64,000 nt of DNA from an uncultured Eubacteriales bacterium (lineage in GTDB: Bacteria > Bacillota > Clostridia > Christensenellales > Aristaeellaceae), in assembly GCA_900315315.1 (NCBI GenBank), contig OMYT01000011.1:62001-126000 (forward strand), in the 5' to 3' direction. Position 1 is the first letter of the stretch. Every line of letters starts with the position of its first letter. The notes beneath the pieces are model-generated. The model had not been told where the DNA came from and did no database searches. It saw nothing but the letters and a program-made list of their open reading frames with translations. The position numbers and the translations under genes were made by a program. Below, piece by piece: positions 16,298-24,306 of this stretch.

Positions 16298-17426
16298 ATC
16301 CGTAATACTTCCATATATCCATGCAAGCCAGCTTCTCATTCTCACACAGCGGTATAAAGGATCTTCTGTATGCTTCCCTGATTTCTTCCCGATTCATGGC
16401 TACCGGATGATTGTTCAGTCTCTCAACGTTCACGGAATCCGTCAGTTCATCCAGCGTCTGATCGTCAGGCATCGGCGGGATCTCCATCTCCAGATCACAG
16501 AGAATGCCTTTCAGCAGTTTCGGAACTACCTGCGGATCTCCAAGGCGCATTTTCGAAGTGAGATCCTGCAGGGTTTCTTTCATTTCCTCACGATCCAGCA
16601 TCATTTCCCATAGAATCGGCAGTGTAAGCATGCAGGCATGCCCGTGGGCAATGCCCATCGTCTTGGTCAGCCGGTAGCTCATGGCATGAGCTGCCGTGGT
16701 TCGGGTAATCTGGATCGCCTTTCCGCTTTGGAAACTTGCGTCCATCATCTCCGAAGCCGCGTGCGGATCTCCTTCCAGATAGGCCTTCAGATTGTCGAGT
16801 ACGCCGATAATAGCCAGAAACGCATGCACCTTGCTGTCGTCGTTGGCTCTCCTGCTCCAGTAGCTTTCGATGCCCTGGGCCAGCGCATCCAGCGCGCAGG
16901 ACTTCTTATGGTAAGCCGGCAAAGAATCAAGCAGCGCAGCATCAAGGATGACGCCATCCGGCCGAAGGTTTGCATGATCCAGACTCACTTTTTTTCCGTT
17001 CACATAGACGACTGCGAATTGCGTCGCTTCCGAGCCGGTCCCCGCAGTACCGGGAATCGCAATATGCGGACACGCAGTCCTGCTTTCCAGTCGGCTGGAT
17101 TTCAAAGCCTCTTCGCTTCCCGTGTTGAGCCTAGCCTTGACTGCCTTGGCAGTATCCATACAGGAACCGCCGCCGATGGAGATCAGTCCGTCACACCCGT
17201 TTCGCAGGAATAGTTCCGCCCCTGTTTCAGAATCAGCAAGATCGGGATTGGCGTGATATCCGGAAAACACCGGTGCCGAAAGCAAGCCGGGAACTTTTCG
17301 GAAAAGCATACCGGTCAGGTGTTCCGATCCGACAATCATCGGTTTATGCATACTGAGCTTTTCCATCATCTCTGGTAGTTTTTTCAGGTATTCCCGTCCC
17401 CGGATTACTTTCTGATGTTGTGACAT
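16296..17426 (-). CDS. Iron-containing alcohol dehydrogenase (group III)
   Basis: This 376-residue dehydrogenase has the NAD(P)-binding motif 'LISIGGGSCMDTAKAV' (about 80-95) and 'IPGTAGTGSEATQFAVVYV'. The metal site includes 'DALAQGIESYW' and 'MGIAHGHACML' with two His. The usual first His of the DALxH motif is Gln, a feature I associate with the phosphonoacetaldehyde reductase subgroup, which also shares the 'QFAVVYVNGKKVSLDH' stretch. The substrate is therefore uncertain: phosphonoacetaldehyde or another short aldehyde or alcohol. No phosphonate genes are nearby. It starts nine bases after the mnmE stop. Confidence 0.8.
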   Translation of the reverse strand: MSQHQKVIRGREYLKKLPEMMEKLSMHKPMIVGSEHLTGMLFRKVPGLLSAPVFSGYHANPDLADSETGAELFLRNGCDGLISIGGGSCMDTAKAVKARLNTGSEEALKSSRLESRTACPHIAIPGTAGTGSEATQFAVVYVNGKKVSLDHANLRPDGVILDAALLDSLPAYHKKSCALDALAQGIESYWSRRANDDSKVHAFLAIIGVLDNLKAYLEGDPHAASEMMDASFQSGKAIQITRTTAAHAMSYRLTKTMGIAHGHACMLTLPILWEMMLDREEMKETLQDLTSKMRLGDPQVVPKLLKGILCDLEMEIPPMPDDQTLDELTDSVNVERLNNHPVAMNREEIREAYRRSFIPLCENEKLACMDIWKYYG

Positions 17427-17435
17427 TTTGATCTC

Positions 17436-18803
17436 CTATTTCCCGACACAAAATTGCGAGAACACTTTGTCCAGCAGTTTCTCGTCAGCTCTGTCTCCCG
17501 TGATCTCGCTCAGTGCATCCTGTGCTGCCTGCAGATCGGTAGCCGCCATATCCGGAGTAAAGGACTCTAGTGTAGTCAGAGCGTCCTTCAAATGCGTTGC
17601 AGCTCTCTTTGCCGCATCCAGTTGTCTCGGCTGCGTCAGCGCCAGCTGATCGGAAACAGCAGCCTGCTTTCTGAGTTCTTCCTTCAGTGGTTGCAGCGTT
17701 TCCGGTTCCTTCGCGGAAACCGAAATCTGTTTCGTCTCCGGCCGGATCATCCGGATCTCTTGTGCGGATAGTTTCTGTGGCAGATCCGCCTTGTTGATCA
17801 CAATCACTGCGTCGCCATGCAGATCTTTCAGCAGATGCCGGTCTTCTTCCGTCATCTCTGCCGATCCGTCCATCACAAGCAATATCAGATCCGCGTTTTT
17901 CCAGGTGTTTTCGGACCGTTCCACCCCGATCCGCTCCACAGGATCATCGGTCTCCCGGATTCCCGCTGTATCTGTCAGTTCAATCCGGATTCCGTTCATT
18001 GTCATTTCGCCACGGATCGTATCCCGGGTTGTTCCCGGTACGGAAGTGACGATTGCCCGTTCCTCTCCAAGCAGTGCGTTCAGCAGACTGCTCTTTCCGA
18101 CATTCGGACGGCCGATAATAGCTGTCTGCAGCCCTCTGTGAAGCAATCTCGAAGCATGCTCATCAATTGCCTCTTCCAGTTTGCGGATCAGATCCTCCAG
18201 ACCTTCGCGAAGCATGCCGGCGCCCTCTTCATCCGAGATCTCTTCCGGATAGTCGATGCAGGCCGCCAATCCCGCCTGAAGTTCATACAGCCGGTCTGAC
18301 AGCGGGCGGATAAAGCTGGCTGCGCCGCCGTCCATCTGCCGGATCGCTGCCCGATGTGCCTGCTCACCCCGTGCGGAAATCAGGTCCATCACTGCTTCCG
18401 CCTGACTTAAGTCTATACGCCCGTTCAGAAATGCCCGCCGGGTAAACTCTCCGGCTTCCGCCAGCCGTGCGCCTTCCCGCAGCAGGATCTCCAGCCCGCG
18501 GTGAACCACGTAGTCCCCGCCGTGGAGATGGATCTCCGCCACATCCTCCCTTGTATAGCTCTTCGGTGCGCGCATCAGCACAGCCATGCATTCATCCACT
18601 GTTTCGCCGCCGTCCTTCAGCCTGCCGTACATCATCCGGTGGGATTCAAACAGGTCCTCTGAAATTCTGCTTGCAGGGACAAATACTTTGTTTAAGAGCT
18701 TTTCCGTCTCAGGCCCGCTGAGCCGGATGATACTGATCCCGCCTGTTCCCGGCGCGGTTGCGATTGCAGCAATCGTATCGTTCCTCATGGTTTTGGCATT
18801 CAT
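17436..18803 (-). CDS. mnmE: tRNA modification GTPase MnmE
   Basis: This 455-residue GTPase makes, with MnmG, the 5-carboxymethylaminomethyl modification of wobble uridines. The N-terminal folate-binding domain has 'DTIAAIATAPGTGGISIIRLSG', the G domain 'AIIGRPNVGKSSLLNALLGEERAIVTSVPGTTRDT', 'DTAGIRETDD' and 'NKAD', and the C-terminal FCVGK motif with its Cys is present. I chose the ATG at 18803 (MNAKTMRND) because GGAGG lies four bases upstream; an ATG five codons later is an alternative. That SD is part of a dispersed repeat copy. Confidence 0.92.
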   Translation of the reverse strand: MNAKTMRNDTIAAIATAPGTGGISIIRLSGPETEKLLNKVFVPASRISEDLFESHRMMYGRLKDGGETVDECMAVLMRAPKSYTREDVAEIHLHGGDYVVHRGLEILLREGARLAEAGEFTRRAFLNGRIDLSQAEAVMDLISARGEQAHRAAIRQMDGGAASFIRPLSDRLYELQAGLAACIDYPEEISDEEGAGMLREGLEDLIRKLEEAIDEHASRLLHRGLQTAIIGRPNVGKSSLLNALLGEERAIVTSVPGTTRDTIRGEMTMNGIRIELTDTAGIRETDDPVERIGVERSENTWKNADLILLVMDGSAEMTEEDRHLLKDLHGDAVIVINKADLPQKLSAQEIRMIRPETKQISVSAKEPETLQPLKEELRKQAAVSDQLALTQPRQLDAAKRAATHLKDALTTLESFTPDMAATDLQAAQDALSEITGDRADEKLLDKVFSQFCVGK

Positions 18804-18806
18804 CCT

Positions 18807-18843
18807 CCGAAGGGGTAAGGGGGCGGTCGGAAAGCCACCCTTT
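18807..18843 (+). repeat. Dispersed CCGAAGG element, copy d
   Basis: CCGAAGGGG, TAA, GGGGGC, GGTCGGAAA, GCCACCCTT. The stem AAGGGGGC pairs with GCCACCCTT with one bulge. It lies between rpe and mnmE, and its minus-strand end CCTTCGGAGG forms the mnmE SD. Confidence 0.7.
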
Positions 18844-18852
18844 ATATTCGTG

Positions 18853-19488
18853 TCAGACATCGTGCAGCCGTCTGACGCACGCCTCCATATCTTCCGCATG
18901 GAACAGGGCAGTACCCATAACCGCCACAGTCAGCCCGTTCTCAGCCAGCATCGGCAGATTGTGCTCCGTGATCCCTCCGTCTGCTTCAATCTGCCCTTTA
19001 TATCCAAGATCACGAAGCGTGCGAATCTTGCCGATTACATGTTCGTCCAGTTTTTGCCCGCCGAAGCCGGGTTCTACCGTCATGACCAGCACCAGCTTCG
19101 CGTCTTCCAGATACGGCAGCGCTGTTTTCAGCGGTGTATGGGGACGGATCGCAACTCCGGCCAGCCGTCCTCTTGCCCGGATTTCCTTCAGCAGGGTCTT
19201 TATATCTGTGTCCGCTTCCGCATGGATCGTCAGGCTGTCTGCCCCGGCATCCAGAAAGGTCTCTGCCAGCGTTTCCGGATGATCCATCATCAGATGCACA
19301 TCCAGCGGCAGAGATGTAACTTCCCTCAGCCTTCTGACCACATCCGGGGAATAGGCCAGGTTGGGAACAAAATGGGCGTCCATGATATCCACATGTATCC
19401 AGTCGCAGCCGGCTTTTTCTGCCGCAATGACATCCCTCTCCAGGTTCAGCGGATCCGCCGCCAGGATACTCGGTGCAATCTTAATCAT
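18853..19488 (-). CDS. rpe: Ribulose-phosphate 3-epimerase
   Basis: This 211-residue TIM-barrel epimerase interconverts ribulose-5-P and xylulose-5-P. The N-terminus is 'KIAPSILAADPLNLERDV', with the metal and catalytic motif 'WIHVDIMDAHFVPNL', 'DVHLMMDHPE', 'VLVMTVEPGFGGQKL' and 'EADGGITEHNLPML'. It overlaps the end of rsgA by eight bases with its own GGAGGG SD; rsgA-rpe after prkC is a classic Firmicutes order. It also links to pentose use through the xylo-oligosaccharide enzymes at 57-60 kb. Confidence 0.95.
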   Translation of the reverse strand: MIKIAPSILAADPLNLERDVIAAEKAGCDWIHVDIMDAHFVPNLAYSPDVVRRLREVTSLPLDVHLMMDHPETLAETFLDAGADSLTIHAEADTDIKTLLKEIRARGRLAGVAIRPHTPLKTALPYLEDAKLVLVMTVEPGFGGQKLDEHVIGKIRTLRDLGYKGQIEADGGITEHNLPMLAENGLTVAVMGTALFHAEDMEACVRRLHDV

Positions 19489-20425
19489 AGCGTTCCCTCC
19501 ACACTTCCCTTGCTTCCGTCAGCAGCTGGCGGTACCGGTTCAACCGTTCTTCGCTGATTTCTCCTCTTTGGGCGGCCTCTGTTACCGCACATCCCGGTTC
19601 CCGGTCGTGCAGGCACTCCCGAAAACGGCATTTTCCTTCAAAATCGGCAAATTCAGGCCATCGTTCCTTCAGTTTCTGCGGTTCCAGCGCGTTTTCAGCT
19701 TCCAGCAGGTTGAATCCCGCGGTATCCATTACTTTCAGGCCGTTCTTCTCGATTAGTTCCGTATGCCGAGTCGTGTTTTTTCCCCGGGAAATCCTTCTGG
19801 AAATGCTTCCGGTTTCAAGATTCAGATCCAGCAGCACGTTCAGCATGGTACTCTTGCCGGCACCGCTCTGCCCTGTAAGACAGCAAAGGCCGCCGGCTGC
19901 CATGGCTTCCCGCAGTTCGTTCAGTCCGGTTTTCTTCAGGGCGCTGACAGCGAAAACAGGGATTCCGGTTGCGGCATACTCCCTTCGGGTCTTCTCTGCA
20001 AGCCCGGGATCCAGGTCAGATTTATTGACAACGATAATGACCTTCATCCCCTGGCTGAGCGCTCTGGAAATCTGCCTGTCGGCAAGCACCATGTCGGGTT
20101 CCGGCACCGGTGCAATCACGATTACGAGCATCGTTACGTTTGCAACAGGCGGTCTGAGGCATTCGGTCTGTCGGGGCAGAATCTCTTCCAGCCACCCGTG
20201 TTCCTCTCCCTGTCCGGGTGTAAAGCAAACCCGGTCGCCGACCATTGGGGTCTTTTTCTCCCGCCTGATCTTCTTCATGCACCGGACTGTATATTCTGTT
20301 CCGCCTTCAGTCCGTACCGTGTAGAAACTGCCGATCCCCTTGACCAGCGTGCCGTTGAGTCGTGACTCTGTGAGTTCTGAATTCTGAATTCTGAATTCTG
20401 AATTATTGTTGTCACTTTTCATCAT
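19481..20425 (-). CDS. rsgA: Ribosome small-subunit GTPase RsgA
   Basis: This is a circularly permuted GTPase (314 residues) for 30S maturation. It has an N-terminal OB fold ('GTLVKGIGSFYTVRTEGG'), then G4 'VVNKSDL', G1 'LTGQSGAGKSTMLNVLL', G3 'DTAGF', and a C-terminal zinc motif 'CRFRECLHDREPGC'. The ATG overlaps the prkC stop (ATGA). The first 20 or so codons include a heptanucleotide repeat (20377-20404) giving the unusual residues SEFRIQNSEL before the conserved domain. No other start exists between the repeat and the OB fold, so translation must run through it. Confidence 0.9.
   Translation of the reverse strand: MMKSDNNNSEFRIQNSELTESRLNGTLVKGIGSFYTVRTEGGTEYTVRCMKKIRREKKTPMVGDRVCFTPGQGEEHGWLEEILPRQTECLRPPVANVTMLVIVIAPVPEPDMVLADRQISRALSQGMKVIIVVNKSDLDPGLAEKTRREYAATGIPVFAVSALKKTGLNELREAMAAGGLCCLTGQSGAGKSTMLNVLLDLNLETGSISRRISRGKNTTRHTELIEKNGLKVMDTAGFNLLEAENALEPQKLKERWPEFADFEGKCRFRECLHDREPGCAVTEAAQRGEISEERLNRYRQLLTEAREVWRERYD
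20377..20404 (+). repeat. Heptanucleotide tandem repeat in the rsgA 5' end
   Basis: Four perfect head-to-tail copies of CTGAATT (minus strand AATTCAG), with a decayed fifth unit on the left. The unit length is not a multiple of three, so gain or loss of one copy would shift the rsgA frame. Two copies of the same heptamer occur at 41195-41208. Confidence 0.9.
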
Positions 20426-22311
20426 TCAGTCATTCCCACATCTAGCGTATTGGTAATCTCATCATTTTGATAAATCCGGCAGGTATATTTTCTCTCGTCC
20501 GGCAGGTTCACTTTCAGGTTCTGAGTTCTGTCCTTATCGGGAGGACATACATAAGTCAGCGCCTCGATCTCTGTGTCAGAGTCATCCGCCTGCAGCGTAA
20601 TCCGGACATTGACATCCTCCTTGCTTTCAAGCACATTGATCGTAATGTTTGCTTCAGACCTGTCTGTAGGGTAACGGTACAGATTGAGCGTAACAGGCGT
20701 GTCCAGCATAACATGAACATCCGGGTCCGGGGATTGCACCGCAACGCTGGCATGTTCCTTGGCCTTCCGCGTATCCACATAGTTCAGCACAGGATTCAGT
20801 TTCAGGCCTTTCTGCTTCAGGAGTTCCTCCGCTTCTTTCAGTGTGGATCCCGTCACGTTCGGAACAATGGTCTCTCCGCCGCTCACCGTCAGCATCACTT
20901 CCGTCTCTTTGCTGATTTTTTCATTGGGAGCCGGCTGCTGGGATACGACAGCATCCACAGGATATTCACCGTTCACGACACGTTCCCTGGTGATATCGCT
21001 CAGCCCCATCGTCTTCAGCAGCGTCAGTGCGTCCTGATAACTCATCTTCTGCAGATCTGGCATGTCAAGCGCCGCAGGTCCGCTTGAAACGGTCAGGAAA
21101 ACAGTATCCTTCTTGTGTACCACGGTATCCGGTTGATAACTCTGATACATCACCGTATTGACGGGATATTCCTCGCTCGTCGCATAAACCGGTTCGCTCC
21201 TGAGGTCCATCTCCTCCAGCAGTTCCTGGGCTTCTTCATACTGATAACCTTTTAGTTCAGGCACTCTTACCGTAGTCACAACCTGTGTGATAATCGCTTG
21301 CACGCCGAAAAACAGCCCGACAGCGACAGCCAGCCCGAGAAGTGCCACCAGCACGGTCCTTTTTCTGCGTCTCAGGATAGCCGGGCGGCTCCGGTTTCGT
21401 CCAGTATCGGAAAGATTTTTGGAATCATCCTTAAACTGGGGCTTCGGCTGACGAACCTCCAGTTCTTTCTCCGGATACATCTGCCTGTCGTCCCTGATCT
21501 CAAGCGCAGCGCGAAGGTCTGATGCCATATCTCTCGCTGATTGGTATCGCATCGCAGGGTTCTTTTCCATCGCTTTCATGCAGACATGGACAACCGCAGG
21601 CGGCACGTCCGGTGCCAGCGTCTGAATCGGTATGGGAGTAGCATGCAGATGCTGCATCGCAACCGCTACCGGATTGTCCCCGTCATAAGGCACCCTGCCT
21701 GTCAGCATTTCATAAAGAACAATCCCGGTAGAATAAATATCACTTGTTGCGTTTGCCCCTTCTCCCCTTGCCTGTTCCGGAGAGAAGTAATGCACGGAAC
21801 CCATCACATTGTCGCCCTTGGTCAGTGTGGAACTGTTTGCAATCCGTGCGATACCGAAGTCAGCCACCTTGATATGTCCATCCGCATGAACCAGGATATT
21901 CTGCGGCTTGATATCCCGGTGAATAATCCCGTTGCGATGGGCATGCTCCAGCGCGCTCAGAATCCGGATCGATATCTGGCACGCCAGTGGAGCACTGAGT
22001 TTTCCCCTTTCCTGGATCACTTCCTTCAGGGTTTTCCCCTGAACGTATTCCATGACCAGATAGCGGTTTTCGCCGTCCATACCAACGTCCAGCAGATTCA
22101 CAATATTGTGATGTGTCATCTTGCTTGCCGCTTCGGCCTCCCGCTGGAAACGGCTGATGAATTCGCTGTCCTCGTTGAATTCGGGGCGCAGCACCTTAAC
22201 CGCAACATTATGACCTGTCCGGAGGTCAACAGCACGGTAAACAATGGCCATACCGCCCATGCCGATTTGTTCCGTCAGGCGGTAACGGTCAGCAAGGATC
22301 TTTTCCTTCAT
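20422..22311 (-). CDS. prkC: PASTA-domain Ser/Thr protein kinase
   Basis: This membrane eukaryote-like kinase has 629 residues. The kinase domain (about 1-275) has the glycine loop 'IGMGGMAIVYRA', 'VAVKVL', catalytic HRDIKPQN (about 131-138) and DFGIAR. A single transmembrane helix lies near residues 318-340 ('LVALLGLAVAVGLFFGVQAI'). Three extracellular PASTA repeats follow ('VRVPELKGYQYEEAQELL', 'DMPDLQKMSYQDALTLL', 'IVPNVTGSTLKEAEELL') and a distinct C-terminal domain. It senses muropeptides or lipid II in homologues and controls wall growth and dormancy exit. The start overlaps the prpC stop by four bases. Confidence 0.95.
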   Translation of the reverse strand: MKEKILADRYRLTEQIGMGGMAIVYRAVDLRTGHNVAVKVLRPEFNEDSEFISRFQREAEAASKMTHHNIVNLLDVGMDGENRYLVMEYVQGKTLKEVIQERGKLSAPLACQISIRILSALEHAHRNGIIHRDIKPQNILVHADGHIKVADFGIARIANSSTLTKGDNVMGSVHYFSPEQARGEGANATSDIYSTGIVLYEMLTGRVPYDGDNPVAVAMQHLHATPIPIQTLAPDVPPAVVHVCMKAMEKNPAMRYQSARDMASDLRAALEIRDDRQMYPEKELEVRQPKPQFKDDSKNLSDTGRNRSRPAILRRRKRTVLVALLGLAVAVGLFFGVQAIITQVVTTVRVPELKGYQYEEAQELLEEMDLRSEPVYATSEEYPVNTVMYQSYQPDTVVHKKDTVFLTVSSGPAALDMPDLQKMSYQDALTLLKTMGLSDITRERVVNGEYPVDAVVSQQPAPNEKISKETEVMLTVSGGETIVPNVTGSTLKEAEELLKQKGLKLNPVLNYVDTRKAKEHASVAVQSPDPDVHVMLDTPVTLNLYRYPTDRSEANITINVLESKEDVNVRITLQADDSDTEIEALTYVCPPDKDRTQNLKVNLPDERKYTCRIYQNDEITNTLDVGMTE

Positions 22312-23282
22312 TCAGCCGGCACCCCCTCCTGATCGGAGTTCCCGTGCACAGCGTTTTCTATAATATTGTCTTCTTTTTCCGGTTCTTCCTCCAAAGTGGA
22401 ATAAATCTCGTCATCCTTCTCTTCATGATGCCGAAGGGGTTCTCTCATATCATCCAAAATAATGAATGATATATTATCCTTCCCCCCATGCTCAAGGGCG
22501 AGCACAAGCAGTTTCCCGGCAGCCTCCTCAAGTTCGGCAGTTTTTGCCGTTTCTTCCAGTTCCTGCTTGCTGATCTGTCCGTAAAGCCCGTCCGAACATA
22601 CAATCCATCTGTCCCCGTTCATTCTGGGAATGCTGAGTATATCCACTTCAATCGTATCATCCGTACCCACCGCCCGGGTTATGTAATTGCGCATAGGGTG
22701 GCAGGCCGCCTGCTCTTCCGTCAGCACGCCGCGGCGCACCATATCAGCCACCATCGAATGGTCAGAGGTTACCTGTTTCATCTGATTGTCGCGGATCAGA
22801 TACGCACGGCTGTCACCCACCTGGCCGATAATCATCTCCTCCGCAGTCGGCCACAGGACCGTCAGCGTGGTCCCCATTCCTGTCAGGGAAGCGTCCTTTT
22901 CCTGCTGCTCCCAGATTTCATAGTTCACCTTTTTGACTGCTTCCTCCAGCAACTCTGCGGACGGTTCTTTCCCTTCCGTTTCCCGAAGAAGTCCGTCGCG
23001 AAGACCTGCGGATGCGATTTCTCCGCCGTTATGGCCTCCCATTCCATCCGCAACGCCGAAAAGCCTGTTTCCCAAAATCACGGAATCCTGGTTATTCTTC
23101 CGGATCCGGCCGACGTCCGTCCGCCAGGCATAATGGATCTCGCCGTTTTCAAGCGCAGCGGTTGCCGGCTGGTTCTGAGCCGAAACATTTGTGTCGTTCT
23201 CTGCATTCTGATCCTCTGACACAGCCGTTTCAAGTCCTTTCAGTTTCTGGGCAACCTTTCCCTTCAGGTTAAACTTCCGCAT
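22308..23282 (-). CDS. prpC: PP2C-family Ser/Thr phosphatase
   Basis: This Mn/Mg-dependent phosphatase (324 residues) reverses PrkC phosphorylation. PP2C motifs are 'GRIRKNNQDSVIL', 'VADGMGGHNGGEIAS', 'GTTLTVLW', 'GDSRAYLI', 'DHSMVADMVRRG' and the late 'DNISFIILDD'. About 55 N-terminal residues precede the catalytic domain, and an acidic C-terminal tail ('EKDDEIYSTLEEEPEKEDN') is present. Its start lies inside the end of rlmN, with AAGGAG eight bases upstream. Confidence 0.93.
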   Translation of the reverse strand: MRKFNLKGKVAQKLKGLETAVSEDQNAENDTNVSAQNQPATAALENGEIHYAWRTDVGRIRKNNQDSVILGNRLFGVADGMGGHNGGEIASAGLRDGLLRETEGKEPSAELLEEAVKKVNYEIWEQQEKDASLTGMGTTLTVLWPTAEEMIIGQVGDSRAYLIRDNQMKQVTSDHSMVADMVRRGVLTEEQAACHPMRNYITRAVGTDDTIEVDILSIPRMNGDRWIVCSDGLYGQISKQELEETAKTAELEEAAGKLLVLALEHGGKDNISFIILDDMREPLRHHEEKDDEIYSTLEEEPEKEDNIIENAVHGNSDQEGVPAE

Positions 23283-24306
23283 TGATAATACTCCTTCTCA
23301 ACTGCCCGCAGGCCCCTTCAATGTCGTCACCCATTTCCCGGCGCCGAGTCGCCGAGATATGGTTTTCCTGCAGCACTTTCAGGAACCGCTGCACCTTTTC
23401 TTCGCTGATTCCTTTCAGTTCCCGTTCCTTCACAACGTTCAGCGGGATCAGGTTTACATGGCACTGCATTCCGCGGAGCAATCCAGCCAACTGTTTCGCA
23501 TGTTCCTCTTCTGCATTCAGTCCGTCCGACAGCGCATATTCGAAGATCACCCGCCGTCCGGTTTTCCGGATATAGTTCCGGCATGCTTCCAGGATTTCGC
23601 TGATAGACCATGTGTAAGCAATCGGCATCGTCTCCCGCCGGATTTCATCGGTTGGCGCATGCAGCGATATGCACAGCGTCACCGGCAGTCCTTCTTCCGC
23701 AAGGTCGTATATTTTCGGCACAATGCCGCACGTGGAGAGTGATACATTCCGGATGCTCAGCCGAATGCCTTCCTCTTCCTTCAGCAGCCGCAAAAACCGG
23801 ATCACTTCGTCGTAGTTATCCAGCGGTTCTCCGCTTCCCATCAGCACCACATGGCTGATCCGGATGTCCTCATCCGCCAGAAAACGGTTTGCGCACAGGA
23901 TCTCGCCCAGCATTTCGCCCGCTGTCAGGTTTCTGACCCTGCCTTCCAGCGTGGACGCGCAGAATCGGCAGCCCATCCGACAGCCGACCTGAGTGGAAAT
24001 GCATAGGCTGACGCCGTATTTGTAGCGCATAACCACACCTTCCACGCAGTTTCCGTCTTGAAGTTCATAAAGCAGCTTGACGGTTCCGTCCAGCGGGCTT
24101 TCCTTTTTCAGCCGTATATGTACCGGCTGTGCGACCGCAACTGACTCCAGTTTTGCCCGCATCTCTTTGGAAAGATTAGTCATCTCCCCAAACTCAGCAC
24201 CCTGATGGATCCAGCGGAAAATCTGTTTGCCGCGGAAGGCAGGATATCCTTGCGCCTTAACCCATTCGGTTAGTTCCGCGCAGTTCATCCCCGTCAGTTC
24301 AGTCAT
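23269..24306 (-). CDS. rlmN: Dual-specificity rRNA/tRNA methyltransferase RlmN
   Basis: This radical SAM methyltransferase (345 residues) makes 2-methyladenosine at A2503 of 23S rRNA and A37 of some tRNAs. The cluster motif 'CISTQVGCRMGCRFCAS' is present, as are 'VVLMGSGEPLDNYD', 'SIRNVSLSTCGIVP' and 'PVTLCISLHAP'. The C-terminal catalytic Cys is in 'DIEGACGQLR'. The start overlaps the rsmB stop by eight bases. Confidence 0.95.
   Translation of the reverse strand: MTELTGMNCAELTEWVKAQGYPAFRGKQIFRWIHQGAEFGEMTNLSKEMRAKLESVAVAQPVHIRLKKESPLDGTVKLLYELQDGNCVEGVVMRYKYGVSLCISTQVGCRMGCRFCASTLEGRVRNLTAGEMLGEILCANRFLADEDIRISHVVLMGSGEPLDNYDEVIRFLRLLKEEEGIRLSIRNVSLSTCGIVPKIYDLAEEGLPVTLCISLHAPTDEIRRETMPIAYTWSISEILEACRNYIRKTGRRVIFEYALSDGLNAEEEHAKQLAGLLRGMQCHVNLIPLNVVKERELKGISEEKVQRFLKVLQENHISATRRREMGDDIEGACGQLRRSIINAEV

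Noticed and set aside
20377..20404. CRISPR-like repeat
   Set aside because: Seven-base head-to-tail units without spacers; a simple tandem repeat.
22430..22450. CCGAAGGGG on the plus strand inside prpC
   Set aside because: Coding sequence without the GATCGGAAA and GCCCCC blocks; taken as chance.
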